DNA of 64,000 nucleotides from Oscillospiraceae bacterium (GCA_910575695.1 CAJTGJ010000007.1:62001-126000); one strand, 5' to 3'; positions 34,499 through 42,883 are shown, counted from the stretch's first letter. Numbers and translations: made by a program. Notes: a model not told the origin generated them from the letters alone.

Positions 34499-34528
34499 GG
34501 CGTCACCCCATTTCTCCCAAAGTCCAAA

Positions 34529-34553
34529 GGGCAAGCAGGACCCCTGCTTGCCC
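34529..34553 (-). terminator. Hairpin between rpoZ and priA, possible partial terminator
   Basis: A perfect 11-bp stem, GGGCAAGCAGG (34529-34539) with CCTGCTTGCCC (34543-34553), has a 3-base loop. On the minus strand only TTT follows. It could attenuate transcription into priA or stabilise the upstream mRNA end. Confidence 0.45.
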
Positions 34554-34561
34554 ATCTGCTT

Positions 34562-34771
34562 TTATTCCTCGTCTGATTCCAGCTCCTCGATCTGTAAGGT
34601 CCCGTTAGCCACCTCGTGGATGGCCAGGGAAACCGCCTTGGCCTCCAGCGGTTCGCCGGAAAGCTCCGCCTCATTGGACAGCTTTCTGGCCCGGCTGGCA
34701 ACCATATTCACCAGCATATAGCGGCTGGGCACCTGGTTGAGCAGATCCTTGATCGTGGGATAAAGTAACAT
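34562..34771 (-). CDS. rpoZ: DNA-directed RNA polymerase omega subunit
   Basis: The 69-aa omega subunit helps assemble RNA polymerase around beta-prime. It shows YMLVNMVASRARKL and KAVSLAIHEVANGTLQI, the conserved core of the family. It lies 37 bases after gmk, the standard gmk-rpoZ pair. The start ATG 34771 follows AGGAGG. Confidence 0.93.
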   Translation of the reverse strand: MLLYPTIKDLLNQVPSRYMLVNMVASRARKLSNEAELSGEPLEAKAVSLAIHEVANGTLQIEELESDEE

Positions 34772-34808
34772 GATGATTCCTCCTCAATGAATTGAACTTC
34801 GGCAGGGC

Positions 34809-35423
34809 TTACTGCTCCCCCACAATACTTTTTGTCAAATGGAGCCGTTTGGCGGCGCGGCAGCGTTCCGCCGCCAAAATAGACAAAATTTCCCCGGAAG
34901 CCGCCACTACCGTATCATTTACCACCAGATAGTCATAGTGAACACTTTCCCGGCACTCCTGCCGGGCCTTTTCCAGGCGGCGCTCGATGACCTCCTCCGC
35001 GTCGGTGTTCCGCCGGTGGAGGCGGCGGGACAGCTCCTCAATGGAGGGCGGGATCAGGAAGATCAGTACCGCCTCCGGGCACCGCTCTTTCACCTTGGCC
35101 GCGCCTTGAACCTCGATGTCCAGCAGTACATCCACCCCCTGCTCCAGCTTTTCCCGGATCACCTTCAGGGAGGTCCCATAGTAGTTGCCCACATACTCAG
35201 CGTACTCCAACAGTTCGTCGGCAGCGATCATCCGCTCAAACTCCTCCCGGGTGACGAAGTTGTAATTCACGCCGTCCGCCTCCCCCGTCCGGGGCTCCCG
35301 GGTGGTAAAGGACACGGAAAAATAGATGTCCCGCCGGGCGCTCAGAAGTTCAGAAATAACAGTGCTTTTCCCCACGCCGGAGGGGCCGGACAGCACAATC
35401 AACTCTCCCTTTTTTACACTCAT
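34809..35423 (-). CDS. gmk: Guanylate kinase
   Basis: Gmk converts GMP to GDP with ATP. The 204-aa protein has the P-loop SGPSGVGKST, the GMP-binding SFTTREPRTGEADGVNY and IEVQGAAKVKE. The start ATG 35423 shares one base with the remA stop; a GTG three bases upstream is possible but less well placed against GGAGG. The remA-gmk-rpoZ order is typical for Firmicutes. Confidence 0.96.
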   Translation of the reverse strand: MSVKKGELIVLSGPSGVGKSTVISELLSARRDIYFSVSFTTREPRTGEADGVNYNFVTREEFERMIAADELLEYAEYVGNYYGTSLKVIREKLEQGVDVLLDIEVQGAAKVKERCPEAVLIFLIPPSIEELSRRLHRRNTDAEEVIERRLEKARQECRESVHYDYLVVNDTVVAASGEILSILAAERCRAAKRLHLTKSIVGEQ

Positions 35424-35689
35424 CACATCTCAACCTCCATCTCTTGCCCCTGCGGCCCGTCTCCAAAGCGGGCGGACACCTGGTCCATGGACAGGGACGA
35501 CCAGATCACATGACCGCTGTCCATTACCAGCACCGCCCGGGTCTTGCGGCCGAAGCTGGCATCAATAAGCATCCCCCGCTCCCGGGCCTCCTGCCCCAGC
35601 CGCTTCACCGGGGCGGAATCCGGGCTGACTATAGCCAACACCCGCTGGGCGGACACCATATTTCCAAATCCGATATTAATCAGCTTCAT
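35423..35689 (-). CDS. remA: DUF370 regulator RemA
   Basis: This 88-aa protein matches RemA (YlzA), a small ring-forming DNA-binding protein that activates matrix and osmoprotection genes in Bacillus. Family features are [22 protein letters not shown] and an arginine/lysine-rich [19 protein letters not shown]. Its role in Clostridia has not been worked out. The start ATG 35689 is eight bases after GGAG; the GTG at 35698 overlaps that site. Confidence 0.92.
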   Translation of the reverse strand: MKLINIGFGNMVSAQRVLAIVSPDSAPVKRLGQEARERGMLIDASFGRKTRAVLVMDSGHVIWSSLSMDQVSARFGDGPQGQEMEVEM

Positions 35690-35694
35690 CCGAT

Positions 35695-36579
35695 TCACTC
35701 CAGGTTTTGGACCTGCTCGCGGATCTTTTCGATTTCTGCTTTCATATCCACCACCCGACGGGTGGTCCCCAGATCACTGCACTTGGAGCCGATGGTGTTG
35801 GTTTCCCGGTTGAACTCCTGGATCAGGAAATCCAGCTTCCGGCCCACAGCGCCCCCCGCAGCCAGTAGTTCCCGCAGCTGGCCCAAATGGCTGTGCAGAC
35901 GGACAGTCTCCTCGTCCACCGCCACCTTATCGGCAAAGATAGCAGCCTCGGTGATCAAGCGAGCCTCGTCGATCTGGGTGTTCTGGAGCACCTCCCGCAT
36001 TTTACTCTCCAGTCGGGCGCGGTAGTCCTCCACCGTCTGGGGAGAACGCTCCTCCACCTCGCCCAGAAGGGCTTCAATGGTGTCCGCCCGACCCAGGATG
36101 TCCGCGGCCAGACGCTCACCCTCCCGCTCCCGCATGGCATTGAAATCAGCGATGGCCAGCTCCAAAACTGTGAGCAGCCGCTCCTTCACCAGATTCAAAT
36201 CCTCCTCCCGCTTCTCCACCGTCAGCACATCGGAGAAACGGGCCAGGTCGGTGGCCCGGTACTCTTTTTTTACCCTGCCGCCTCCCAGCTGATGGAGCCG
36301 GTTCAGTGCGTTAATATAGCTTTTCGCCAGTTCTTCATTGACTGTAACCACCATGTCGTCCCCGGCGGAATGGGTGAGGGTAACAAATACATCCACCTTG
36401 CCCCGGCCCACGGCGCTTTGGATCTTGGATTTCACGGCCTCCTCGGCAAAAATATATGCCCTGGGCATTTTCACCGTGCAGTCTAAATAGCGGTTGTTTA
36501 CCGAACGAAGCTCCACCGTGACCTGGAGTCCCTCAAAGGACTGGTCCCCCCGGCCGTAGCCGGTCATGCTTTTCACCAT
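35695..36579 (-). CDS. YicC/YloC family endoribonuclease
   Basis: This 294-aa protein has the conserved SMTGYGRG start, [23 protein letters not shown], and the DUF1732 C-terminal domain with [17 protein letters not shown]. YicC proteins are now considered endoribonucleases that shape mRNA or small RNA decay. The start ATG 36579 follows AGGTG; the frame is open to 36636 through the gap to the next gene. It lies 5 bases before remA and is co-transcribed. Confidence 0.93.
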   Translation of the reverse strand: MVKSMTGYGRGDQSFEGLQVTVELRSVNNRYLDCTVKMPRAYIFAEEAVKSKIQSAVGRGKVDVFVTLTHSAGDDMVVTVNEELAKSYINALNRLHQLGGGRVKKEYRATDLARFSDVLTVEKREEDLNLVKERLLTVLELAIADFNAMREREGERLAADILGRADTIEALLGEVEERSPQTVEDYRARLESKMREVLQNTQIDEARLITEAAIFADKVAVDEETVRLHSHLGQLRELLAAGGAVGRKLDFLIQEFNRETNTIGSKCSDLGTTRRVVDMKAEIEKIREQVQNLE

Positions 36580-36595
36580 TTCACTCACCTGCTTT

Positions 36596-37117
36596 TTAAT
36601 GGATCGCCCGCTGAACCCGGGCAATATATAGCGCAATCAGCCTGCTGAATCCGTAATCATACAATAAAAACACCACATTAGCCGCCAGATAGAGCCCCCA
36701 CACCGAACTGCCCAGCACCTGGGGCAGGGACGCCGCCACCGCTGCGGTCATGGTCAGATACACCACCGTAAAGGCGGCGTTGAAAAACGCCAGCTTCAGC
36801 ACATATTCCAGCGGCTTTTTCCGGAGCTGTTCCACCAGGGACTTTACCATGGGATACAACCCAAATAAAACTCCGAACAGCAGGACGCAGAATTTATCTG
36901 GCACCAGCAGAAAGGCCAGAATTGCCGCCGCCGCCCAGCACAAAAAACCCGCTTTCAATCCCACCGAAACCACCGCCGCCGCCGGCAGAAGCCCAGCCGC
37001 CGCGACAATGCCCCAGTTTCCCGTGGGCGCGATAGAGCCGGCATACACTATGATAAGCGCCAGCGCACTCAAAATGGCGGGATACGCCACCTTGCCCGCC
37101 GCATTGTTTCTTCTCAT
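36596..37117 (-). CDS. Conserved hypothetical membrane protein
   Basis: I do not recognise the family. The 173-aa product is mostly hydrophobic, with about five predicted membrane segments (ILSALALIIVYAGSI, GIVAAAGLLPAAAVVSVG, FLCWAAAAILAFLLV, CVLLFGVLFGLYPMV, then two near 115-160), and a short basic C-terminus. It lies between the DnaJ-domain gene (1-base gap) and yicC (16-base gap), so it is part of the same transcript. A transport or membrane-scaffold role cannot be told from sequence. Confidence 0.8.
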   Translation of the reverse strand: MRRNNAAGKVAYPAILSALALIIVYAGSIAPTGNWGIVAAAGLLPAAAVVSVGLKAGFLCWAAAAILAFLLVPDKFCVLLFGVLFGLYPMVKSLVEQLRKKPLEYVLKLAFFNAAFTVVYLTMTAAVAASLPQVLGSSVWGLYLAANVVFLLYDYGFSRLIALYIARVQRAIH

Positions 37118-37118
37118 A

Positions 37119-37721
37119 TCAGCGGCAGCCTCCGCACATACAGTTCATACACATCATGGCGGTACAGCAGTCCATAGCGTCGCAGTTTGTCCCCGCCATA
37201 TCCGGCTGGTAGCCGTAGCCACCCCGCTGCATCATCCCCAGGGCCTGACGGTACTCCATATTGTTTGGGTCCATCCGGACGGCGATCTGGTAATTTTGCC
37301 GCGCCTCATCCAGCCATCCCCGGCGATAGGCAATGCTTCCCATGAGAAAGTACCACTCGCCATTCCGGGAGGGAACGCCCTGCAAAAGCTGCTCCGCCCC
37401 GTCCAGATCATTCCGGTTGACGGCCTGACGGACCTGGGCAAAGACATTTCCCCCGGCACTCTGCCGCTGCTGCTGATAGGCCGAGCCCCCATAGCTGTAG
37501 CTCTGGGAGGTATAGCCGCCACCGGAGCCTCCGGTCCGCCCCTTGGTGATGGCATCATAGGCCTGGTTGATCTCCTTCATCTTCTCCTCCGCCAAATCGG
37601 CAAGGGGATTGTTCTGGTAGTTGTCCGGGTGATATTTCCGGGCCAGATCCCGGTAAGCCCTTTTGATCTCATCGTCACCGGCGTCAGGGCTGACGCCCAG
37701 CACTTCGTAGGGATCTCTCAT
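37119..37721 (-). CDS. DnaJ-domain protein with cysteine-rich tail
   Basis: This 200-aa protein starts with a J-domain ([23 protein letters not shown] at 31-33), which would stimulate an Hsp70. A Gly/Ser/Tyr/Gln-rich linker (about 62-92) follows, then a short TPR-like helical segment (about 95-165: [26 protein letters not shown]). The last 21 residues hold seven cysteines (180, 185, 186, 191, 194, 196, 199), a probable metal-binding tail. It has no zinc domain of classic DnaJ. It overlaps the DUF5685 gene by 38 bases, so the two are tightly coupled. Confidence 0.87.
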   Translation of the reverse strand: MRDPYEVLGVSPDAGDDEIKRAYRDLARKYHPDNYQNNPLADLAEEKMKEINQAYDAITKGRTGGSGGGYTSQSYSYGGSAYQQQRQSAGGNVFAQVRQAVNRNDLDGAEQLLQGVPSRNGEWYFLMGSIAYRRGWLDEARQNYQIAVRMDPNNMEYRQALGMMQRGGYGYQPDMAGTNCDAMDCCTAMMCMNCMCGGCR

Positions 37722-38595
37722 TCGGCTTTCTCCTTGTCTGTTGTCTCATTTCTTTCCACCGGCCGGCCAGCACAGCCTCCTGCACCGCAGGCAGGCCGAG
37801 GTACAGTATATTCTCTACGATTGGCGACCAGCGGCCCAGTTCCATCAGGTTGGCCGCGGCCCCTGCAAGCCGGACGGAGTGAACGGCGGTAATGTTCAAG
37901 TACTCCTTTTCCGCCTGCGCATCCCCTTGAAACCGGGTGTCCAGCGGGTTGTAGCGTCCATGCTTCCGGTCATCGTCCAAATCGTCCCAAGCGTCCATCA
38001 GATAGATCCACCGCCCCAGATGATAGAGCAGTTCCTCCAGCATACGCCTTTGGGGGCTCCCCTCCGGATAGGCCGCTGCGGAAGATGCCAGTATACCAGC
38101 AAAAGCATCCGCCACCCGGTCCAGCTCAGGAGAGCGCTCCTTCTCCATCTGCCGCAGGCGGGCCAGGCCCTCCCGCACCCTCTGATCAAACAGCCGCTGG
38201 GACTGAGCCGCCCGCCGATAGGTCCGCCGGAACAGACGCCGCAGGATCCGGTACGGCAGTCCGGTCACCATGTTGTGGTCGTCCACATCGTCGGACAGCT
38301 TGTGGTAAACGAGGATCATGCTCTGATCCGCCGCCGCATCCATCTGCCCGCCGCCTACACAGGGCCGGAGCTTTTTTATCGGGTGCACAGGGCACCGGCG
38401 GCACAGGAGCCTGTCCCCCTCCTCCCCCGCCATCAGCAGGATTGCCAGGAACGTGAAGTCATATTGCAGGGTAAGCCGGGCCAAAAAGCCGTGGCGTTTC
38501 CCCAACGTATGGCACAGGCCACAGTAAGCGCTTTGATATGCCTCTTGCTGTTCTTCGTCCAGTTGGCCCAGAACAGGACGGACATAGCCAAACAC
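37684..38595 (-). CDS. DUF5685 family protein with cysteine and Asp-rich motifs
   Basis: This 303-aa protein belongs to DUF5685: it begins [12 protein letters not shown], then YCGLCHTLG (Cys25, Cys28), [15 protein letters not shown] (Cys65, Cys68, Cys79), and is otherwise largely helical. Two Asp-rich clusters, DDVDD (102-106) and DDLDDD (204-209), are spaced like the DDxxD pairs of class I isoprenoid synthases; a distant all-alpha relationship is only inference. The five N-terminal cysteines suggest a metal site. No function is established. The 3' end overlaps the DnaJ gene; the 5' end lies 1 base after cdaR. Confidence 0.82.
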   Translation of the reverse strand: MFGYVRPVLGQLDEEQQEAYQSAYCGLCHTLGKRHGFLARLTLQYDFTFLAILLMAGEEGDRLLCRRCPVHPIKKLRPCVGGGQMDAAADQSMILVYHKLSDDVDDHNMVTGLPYRILRRLFRRTYRRAAQSQRLFDQRVREGLARLRQMEKERSPELDRVADAFAGILASSAAAYPEGSPQRRMLEELLYHLGRWIYLMDAWDDLDDDRKHGRYNPLDTRFQGDAQAEKEYLNITAVHSVRLAGAAANLMELGRWSPIVENILYLGLPAVQEAVLAGRWKEMRQQTRRKPNERSLRSAGRQP

Positions 38596-38596
38596 G

Positions 38597-39898
38597 TCAG
38601 TCCGCCTCAGCCGGGGTGAAGGTCACTACCACCGTGTAATTGGAGCCGGGCAGCACCATTTCGCCAATTTCGGATTTGGTACCCACACTGTCCAGGCTGA
38701 TGCTCACCGGCACCGTAAAGCTGCCCGGGGCTGGGGTGATGTTTTGCAGGTCCGCCACCACGCGGATGTTTTCCTCGATCAGCTCGCTTATCAGCTCCTG
38801 GGTGCCGCGGATCTCCACAGGCAGTACCTGGGTGACGACATCCACGTCCCAGCCCTCCGGCCTATTGATGATCTGAATCTGGGTGGCGGTAAAGCTCTGG
38901 CTCACCACCCGCTTGACCACCGTAAAGACGGCGGTAACCTCGGTCACACCGCTGAGGTTTTCAAGCCCGTCCTCCAGAGGCACCGAGAAGGTTTTCTCGT
39001 CGCCGTTCTGGATGGAGGCCAGATCCACCCTGCCCAACGTGATGGCCCCCTCGTTGGCCAGCGCGGCGACTGCGTCCTTGCCGCCCGCCACCATAATGGT
39101 GTCCGTTGGATTCAGCGTGACCACCACATCATCCTCGCCAAGTCCGCCGCCGGGCGTAAGCGCGATTTTCAACGGGATTTCCGCCGTGGCCCGGATGGGG
39201 AAGATGGTGTACACCATATCCACATCACAGGTGACATCCAGGTCCGTCAACTCGTCATTGCTGGCCCCGATGAGCTTGAAAGGGTACTCGTTGCTGACGT
39301 TTTCCGTCAGATTTTCCCCGGTGACAACCACAAGGGCGTGGTGGACCTTTTTGACCTCCTCCTCCTGACCGCTGATCCAGATAGTGCCAGGGGAGAACTG
39401 GAAATCCTCCTCATTGCCCGCCAGATAGCCTTCCGCCGCATTGCCCTGGAAGCTGCCCTCGATGGGGATCTCCCGGCGGAGGAAGCGGGCCACCTCCACG
39501 GTCACCACACTCCCCCGGGTGCCGGTGGTGAAATTGACCTCGCTGGAGCTGACGGTGCTGGGCAGGTTGACCACGTAGGCCAGACTCTGACTGCCCTCCT
39601 CACTGACACCGGACACCTTGACCGTAACCGACATATCACCATCGGACCACCCGGCGGACAACCGGGCATGGACGGCAGGGGTGGCCTGAACCGTCACAGT
39701 GGCGGTAACATCGTCGTTAATGATCATCAGCCCCCGGTCCTCCAGGATGTCCCGTCCCTCAAAAATTACAGGCACGTTGGCGTACGTCCGGCTCTGCGGC
39801 GTACCGTCCGCAGCCGTCACATAGCACCAGATCCCCACCGTGAGGATGACGGAGAGAACCACATAGAGGATTTTGCTGTCAAGAATCTTCTTTCCCAT
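38597..39898 (-). CDS. cdaR: CdaA regulatory protein CdaR (YbbR domains)
   Basis: The 433-aa protein has one N-terminal membrane anchor (ILYVVLSVILTVGIWCYVTA) and a large extracellular part of YbbR-like beta repeats (about 45-120, 135-230, 235-320, 345-430). CdaR binds the diadenylate cyclase CdaA and modulates c-di-AMP synthesis. The 20-base overlap with cdaA fits a fixed complex. The usual glmM is not downstream; DUF5685 takes its place. Confidence 0.92.
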   Translation of the reverse strand: MGKKILDSKILYVVLSVILTVGIWCYVTAADGTPQSRTYANVPVIFEGRDILEDRGLMIINDDVTATVTVQATPAVHARLSAGWSDGDMSVTVKVSGVSEEGSQSLAYVVNLPSTVSSSEVNFTTGTRGSVVTVEVARFLRREIPIEGSFQGNAAEGYLAGNEEDFQFSPGTIWISGQEEEVKKVHHALVVVTGENLTENVSNEYPFKLIGASNDELTDLDVTCDVDMVYTIFPIRATAEIPLKIALTPGGGLGEDDVVVTLNPTDTIMVAGGKDAVAALANEGAITLGRVDLASIQNGDEKTFSVPLEDGLENLSGVTEVTAVFTVVKRVVSQSFTATQIQIINRPEGWDVDVVTQVLPVEIRGTQELISELIEENIRVVADLQNITPAPGSFTVPVSISLDSVGTKSEIGEMVLPGSNYTVVVTFTPAEAD

Positions 39899-40772
39899 TG
39901 GAATTATCTCCCTTGATGCCCTTGAATACGCTGGACAGCCGGGCGGCCGCGCCGGCTGTCTTGCTCTCGCCGTCCGCCGCAGGCATCAGCTCATTGCGCA
40001 GCAGCCGTTCCAGGGTTTCCGGCGACAGGTGGCGCTTCAGCATCCCGTTGACGGCCACAGAAATGGAGCCCGTCTCCTCGGACACGATGGCCACCACCGC
40101 ATCGGAATTTTCACTGACGCCGATGCCCGCCCGGTGGCGCATTCCCAGATCCCGGCTCAAATTCACGTTGCCGGACAGGGGAAGCATACAGCCCGCCCCC
40201 ACGATGCGCCCGTTGCGCACAATCACCGCCCCGTCATGAAGGGGCGCTTTATTCCAAAACAGGTTTTTCAGCAGCTCGGCAGACACCCGGCAGTCCAACG
40301 TGGTGCCTGTCTTGAGCATATCGTCCAGCACGGTGCGCCGCTCAAATACCATCAGCGCCCCCACCTTATCCTTGGACAGGGACACATAAGCTTCCACCGT
40401 CTCTGCTATGGCACTCTCCAAATCGTTGCCATAGCTCTCGGCCACAAACAGCTCCTTGATTTTGCCGCTGCCCATCTGTTCCAAAAAGCGGCGCAACTCC
40501 GGCTGAAAAATAATCAGCAGAGCGATGACCCCCAGCTCCATCGCATTGGTGAGCACAAAGCCCACCACGCGCAGATCGAACACATTGGCCAGCAGCATCG
40601 CCACCAGAAGAAAGGCAATGGCCTTCACCACCTGGCCGGAACGGCTTTTGTGTACGAAGCGGAACAGATGATAAATCCCAAAGGCGATGATTGCCATATC
40701 CACAACATCGGCCGGGCCAATAAACTTTAGGTATTCCGGCGCCGAGCTCAGCGCCTGCAGGATAATTTCCAT
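39879..40772 (-). CDS. cdaA: Diadenylate cyclase CdaA
   Basis: CdaA makes the second messenger c-di-AMP from two ATP. The 297-aa protein has three N-terminal membrane segments (about 25-90), a short coiled coil, and the DisA_N catalytic domain with DGA (180-182) in PLHDGAVIV and RHR (212-214) in GMRHRAGIG. The start ATG 40772 is ten bases after AAAAGG; an in-frame ATG at 40778 is closer to that site and less likely. It heads the long operon that ends at rsgA. Confidence 0.95.
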   Translation of the reverse strand: MEIILQALSSAPEYLKFIGPADVVDMAIIAFGIYHLFRFVHKSRSGQVVKAIAFLLVAMLLANVFDLRVVGFVLTNAMELGVIALLIIFQPELRRFLEQMGSGKIKELFVAESYGNDLESAIAETVEAYVSLSKDKVGALMVFERRTVLDDMLKTGTTLDCRVSAELLKNLFWNKAPLHDGAVIVRNGRIVGAGCMLPLSGNVNLSRDLGMRHRAGIGVSENSDAVVAIVSEETGSISVAVNGMLKRHLSPETLERLLRNELMPAADGESKTAGAAARLSSVFKGIKGDNSNGKEDS

Positions 40773-40827
40773 ATGCATCCATCCTTTTCCCTGTCACAAA
40801 GGGTGCACATCCTCATCGCGTTTTAAC

Positions 40828-40856
40828 ATTATATCGTATCCGCCGCCGATTGGCAA
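40828..40856 (-). promoter_or_regulatory. Sigma-A-type promoter for the cdaA operon
   Basis: On the minus strand, TTGCCA (40856-40851) and a perfect TATAAT (40833-40828) are separated by 17 bases. It is the only clear promoter I see upstream of the 17 packed genes from cdaA to rsgA. Confidence 0.75.
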
Positions 40857-40900
40857 GTGAATCCCCGATAAATTGAAGAAAATTCAAAATTAAACCAACA

Positions 40901-40930
40901 AAAAAGGCGTGGGTTTTACCACGCCTTTTT
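40901..40930 (-). terminator. Terminator overlapping the desulfurase stop codon
   Basis: AAAAAGGCGTGG and CCACGCCTTTTT form a perfect 12-bp stem with a 6-base loop. The upstream arm encodes the last codons (Lys-Lys-Ala-Trp) of the minus-strand desulfurase and the stop codon lies in the loop. The T-run follows on the minus strand. Confidence 0.88.
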
Positions 40931-42049
40931 GCCGTCTTTCACAATTTGTCCCAGGATTACCGCCGCACGGTCCACCTGGGCGGCACTGTTAAAGGCAGAA
41001 AAACTGAACCGCACTGTACCAGTGTCCGCCGTCCCCGCCGACTGGTGGGCCAGCGGCGCACAATGCAATCCGGCCCGCACCGCCACATCCCGCTTGGCCA
41101 GCTCCTCCGCCGCCATTTCGCAGTCCATACCATCCACCGTCAGGGAAAACAGGCCGCTCTGGCTCTGCCCGCCCCGGAATACCGTCACGCCGGAGAGCAT
41201 CTCCAGCCGGTCCATCATGCGGCACGCCAAAGCGCGCTCGTGGGCGTGGATCCGCCCGATCCCTTTCCGGCTGACAAATTTAATCCCTGCCAGCAATCCC
41301 GCCGCGCCGCACACATTTTGGGTCCCCGCCTCTAGCTGGTCTGGCAGGAAGTCTGGCATCTCCTGTCTGGCGGACAGGCTGCCCGTGCCGCCGTAGAGCA
41401 GAGGGCTTGCGTCCCCGCCGCACAGCAGAAGCCCGGTGCCTTGGGGGCCGTACAGCCCCTTGTGCCCCGGCATGGCAACGAACGCCGCCCCCCAACCCTC
41501 CATGTCAACAGGCAGGATCCCGGCGGATTGGGACGCGTCCACGATCAGCGGCTTGCCCCGCTTGCGGCACAGCTGGGCAATACGCTCAACCGGCTGGATA
41601 AAGCCGAATACATTGGAAACGTGGTTGCAGATCACTGCGTCCACCTCCGGCGTGATCTCACGCTCAAAGGCGGCGTACACACTGTCAGCGTCGAACAGCG
41701 GCCCCGCGGCCACCTTGATTTTTACGCTGGGGATGGCGTGAAGGGGCCGGGTGACCGCATTGTGCTCGTAGCCCGAGATCACCACCGTTTCCCCCTCGTT
41801 CACCAGGGAGCGGATGGCAATATTCAGGCCATGGGTGGCGTTGGACGTGAGCACCACCCGCTCCGGGTCGCTGATGTGAAACAGGCGGGCGGCGTGCTCC
41901 CGTGTTTGGTAAACCAGCTCTGCCGCCCCCATACCCGCGCTGTGTCCGCCCCGGCCGGGGCTGGCCAGACGGGTCATGGCCTGAGCCGCAGCCGCTGGAA
42001 CGGACTGCGGCTTTTCCAGCGTGGTCGCCGCACTGTCAAAATAGATCAT
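40916..42049 (-). CDS. Cysteine desulfurase-like class V aminotransferase
   Basis: This 377-aa PLP enzyme of the SufS/CsdA-like group begins IYFDSAATT, has a cofactor histidine in YEHNAVTRPL, ICNHVSNVFGF, VDASQSAG, the Schiff-base lysine in AMPGHKGLYG, and a candidate persulfide cysteine in RAGLHCAPLAH, where desulfurases and selenocysteine lyases carry it. It probably moves sulfur or selenium from cysteine or selenocysteine. The start ATG 42049 overlaps the DUF3343 stop by 4 bases, so the two proteins are made together. The upstream open frame to 42280 is not part of it. Confidence 0.88.
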   Translation of the reverse strand: MIYFDSAATTLEKPQSVPAAAAQAMTRLASPGRGGHSAGMGAAELVYQTREHAARLFHISDPERVVLTSNATHGLNIAIRSLVNEGETVVISGYEHNAVTRPLHAIPSVKIKVAAGPLFDADSVYAAFEREITPEVDAVICNHVSNVFGFIQPVERIAQLCRKRGKPLIVDASQSAGILPVDMEGWGAAFVAMPGHKGLYGPQGTGLLLCGGDASPLLYGGTGSLSARQEMPDFLPDQLEAGTQNVCGAAGLLAGIKFVSRKGIGRIHAHERALACRMMDRLEMLSGVTVFRGGQSQSGLFSLTVDGMDCEMAAEELAKRDVAVRAGLHCAPLAHQSAGTADTGTVRFSFSAFNSAAQVDRAAVILGQIVKDGKKAW

Positions 42050-42300
42050 GCCTTCACCTCGCTGTATTCGCCGTCCGCCGACTGGAGAAACACCTGTTTG
42101 GGGGCCAGCCCCTCCCGGCGCAGGACCATCAGCGCGTCGGTGAGCCGCCGCTCCGAAATGCGGACACAGTAGCCGCACCCCTCCTTTGAAATCAGCTTCG
42201 GTGAGCGAAGCACAGCGCCGGAAATGCCTGCCCGCTCCAGCACATGGGCGGTGCGCTGTGCGTAGGTCAGCGAGCGGCAAATGATCAGATAATAAACCAT
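42046..42300 (-). CDS. DUF3343 putative Se/S carrier protein
   Basis: This 84-aa protein is a DUF3343 domain (YYLIICRSLTYAQRTAHVLE, then EGCGYCVRIS). The family is described as a putative selenium/sulfur carrier, with a C-G-x-C type motif. Cys46 and Cys49 are the natural acceptor candidates. Direct translational coupling to a cysteine desulfurase-like gene matches such a role. No selenium genes (selD, yedF, yedE) are in this window. The start ATG 42300 follows AAAGGA. Confidence 0.87.
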   Translation of the reverse strand: MVYYLIICRSLTYAQRTAHVLERAGISGAVLRSPKLISKEGCGYCVRISERRLTDALMVLRREGLAPKQVFLQSADGEYSEVKA

Positions 42301-42356
42301 GGGCTCACCATTCCTTTCCCGTATCGTCTGATTTGCCCGAGAAAGGGACGCAGGAA

Positions 42357-42393
42357 CGCCCCTCTCAAGCCATCATATGCCTTGAGAGGGGCG
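42357..42393. repeat. Perfect 13-bp inverted repeat downstream of ispF
   Basis: CGCCCCTCTCAAG (42357-42369) and CTTGAGAGGGGCG (42381-42393) form a perfect stem with an 11-base loop. It lies 17 bases after the ispF stop and 57 before the DUF3343 start. Neither side has a T-run, so it may be a weak terminator or an operator for the DUF3343 pair. Confidence 0.5.
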
Positions 42394-42409
42394 CTGGTGA
42401 AACTATGAT

Positions 42410-42883
42410 TTACTGTTTTTCGATGAGCGCCACGGCGTGGGCGGCAATCCCCTCCCCCGCCCCGGTAAAGCCAAGGCCCTCCTCGGTGGTGGCCTTGACG
42501 CTCACCTGGTCCGTACTGATGCCCATGGCCTGGGCCAGCCGCTCCCGCACGGCGGGGATATGAGGGGCCAGCTTGGGCCGTTGAGCTAGGACGGTAGCGT
42601 CCACATTGCCTACCGCGTAACCGTTTTCCATCAGCACCTCTGTCACACGCTGGAGCAGAACCAGGCTGTCCGCCCCTTCATATACCGGGTCATTGTCGGG
42701 AAACAGCTTGCCGATGTCCCCCAGCGCCGCCGCGCCCAGCAGGGCGTCCATGACGGCATGGGCCAGCACATCCGCGTCCGAATGGCCCAGCAGTCCTTTT
42801 TCACAGGGAATCTCCACCCCGCCCAAGATCAGCTTACGCCCCGGCACCAGCCGGTGTACATCGTATCCGTGCCCGATCCTCAT
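42410..42883 (-). CDS. ispF: 2-C-methyl-D-erythritol 2,4-cyclodiphosphate synthase
   Basis: IspF catalyses the cyclisation step of the MEP isoprenoid pathway. The 157-aa protein has [10 protein letters not shown] (zinc Asp/His), [19 protein letters not shown], and the C-terminal [21 protein letters not shown]. Its ATG shares a base with the ispD stop. dxs and ispA of the same pathway lie 8 kb upstream in this window. Confidence 0.96.
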   Translation of the reverse strand: MRIGHGYDVHRLVPGRKLILGGVEIPCEKGLLGHSDADVLAHAVMDALLGAAALGDIGKLFPDNDPVYEGADSLVLLQRVTEVLMENGYAVGNVDATVLAQRPKLAPHIPAVRERLAQAMGISTDQVSVKATTEEGLGFTGAGEGIAAHAVALIEKQ

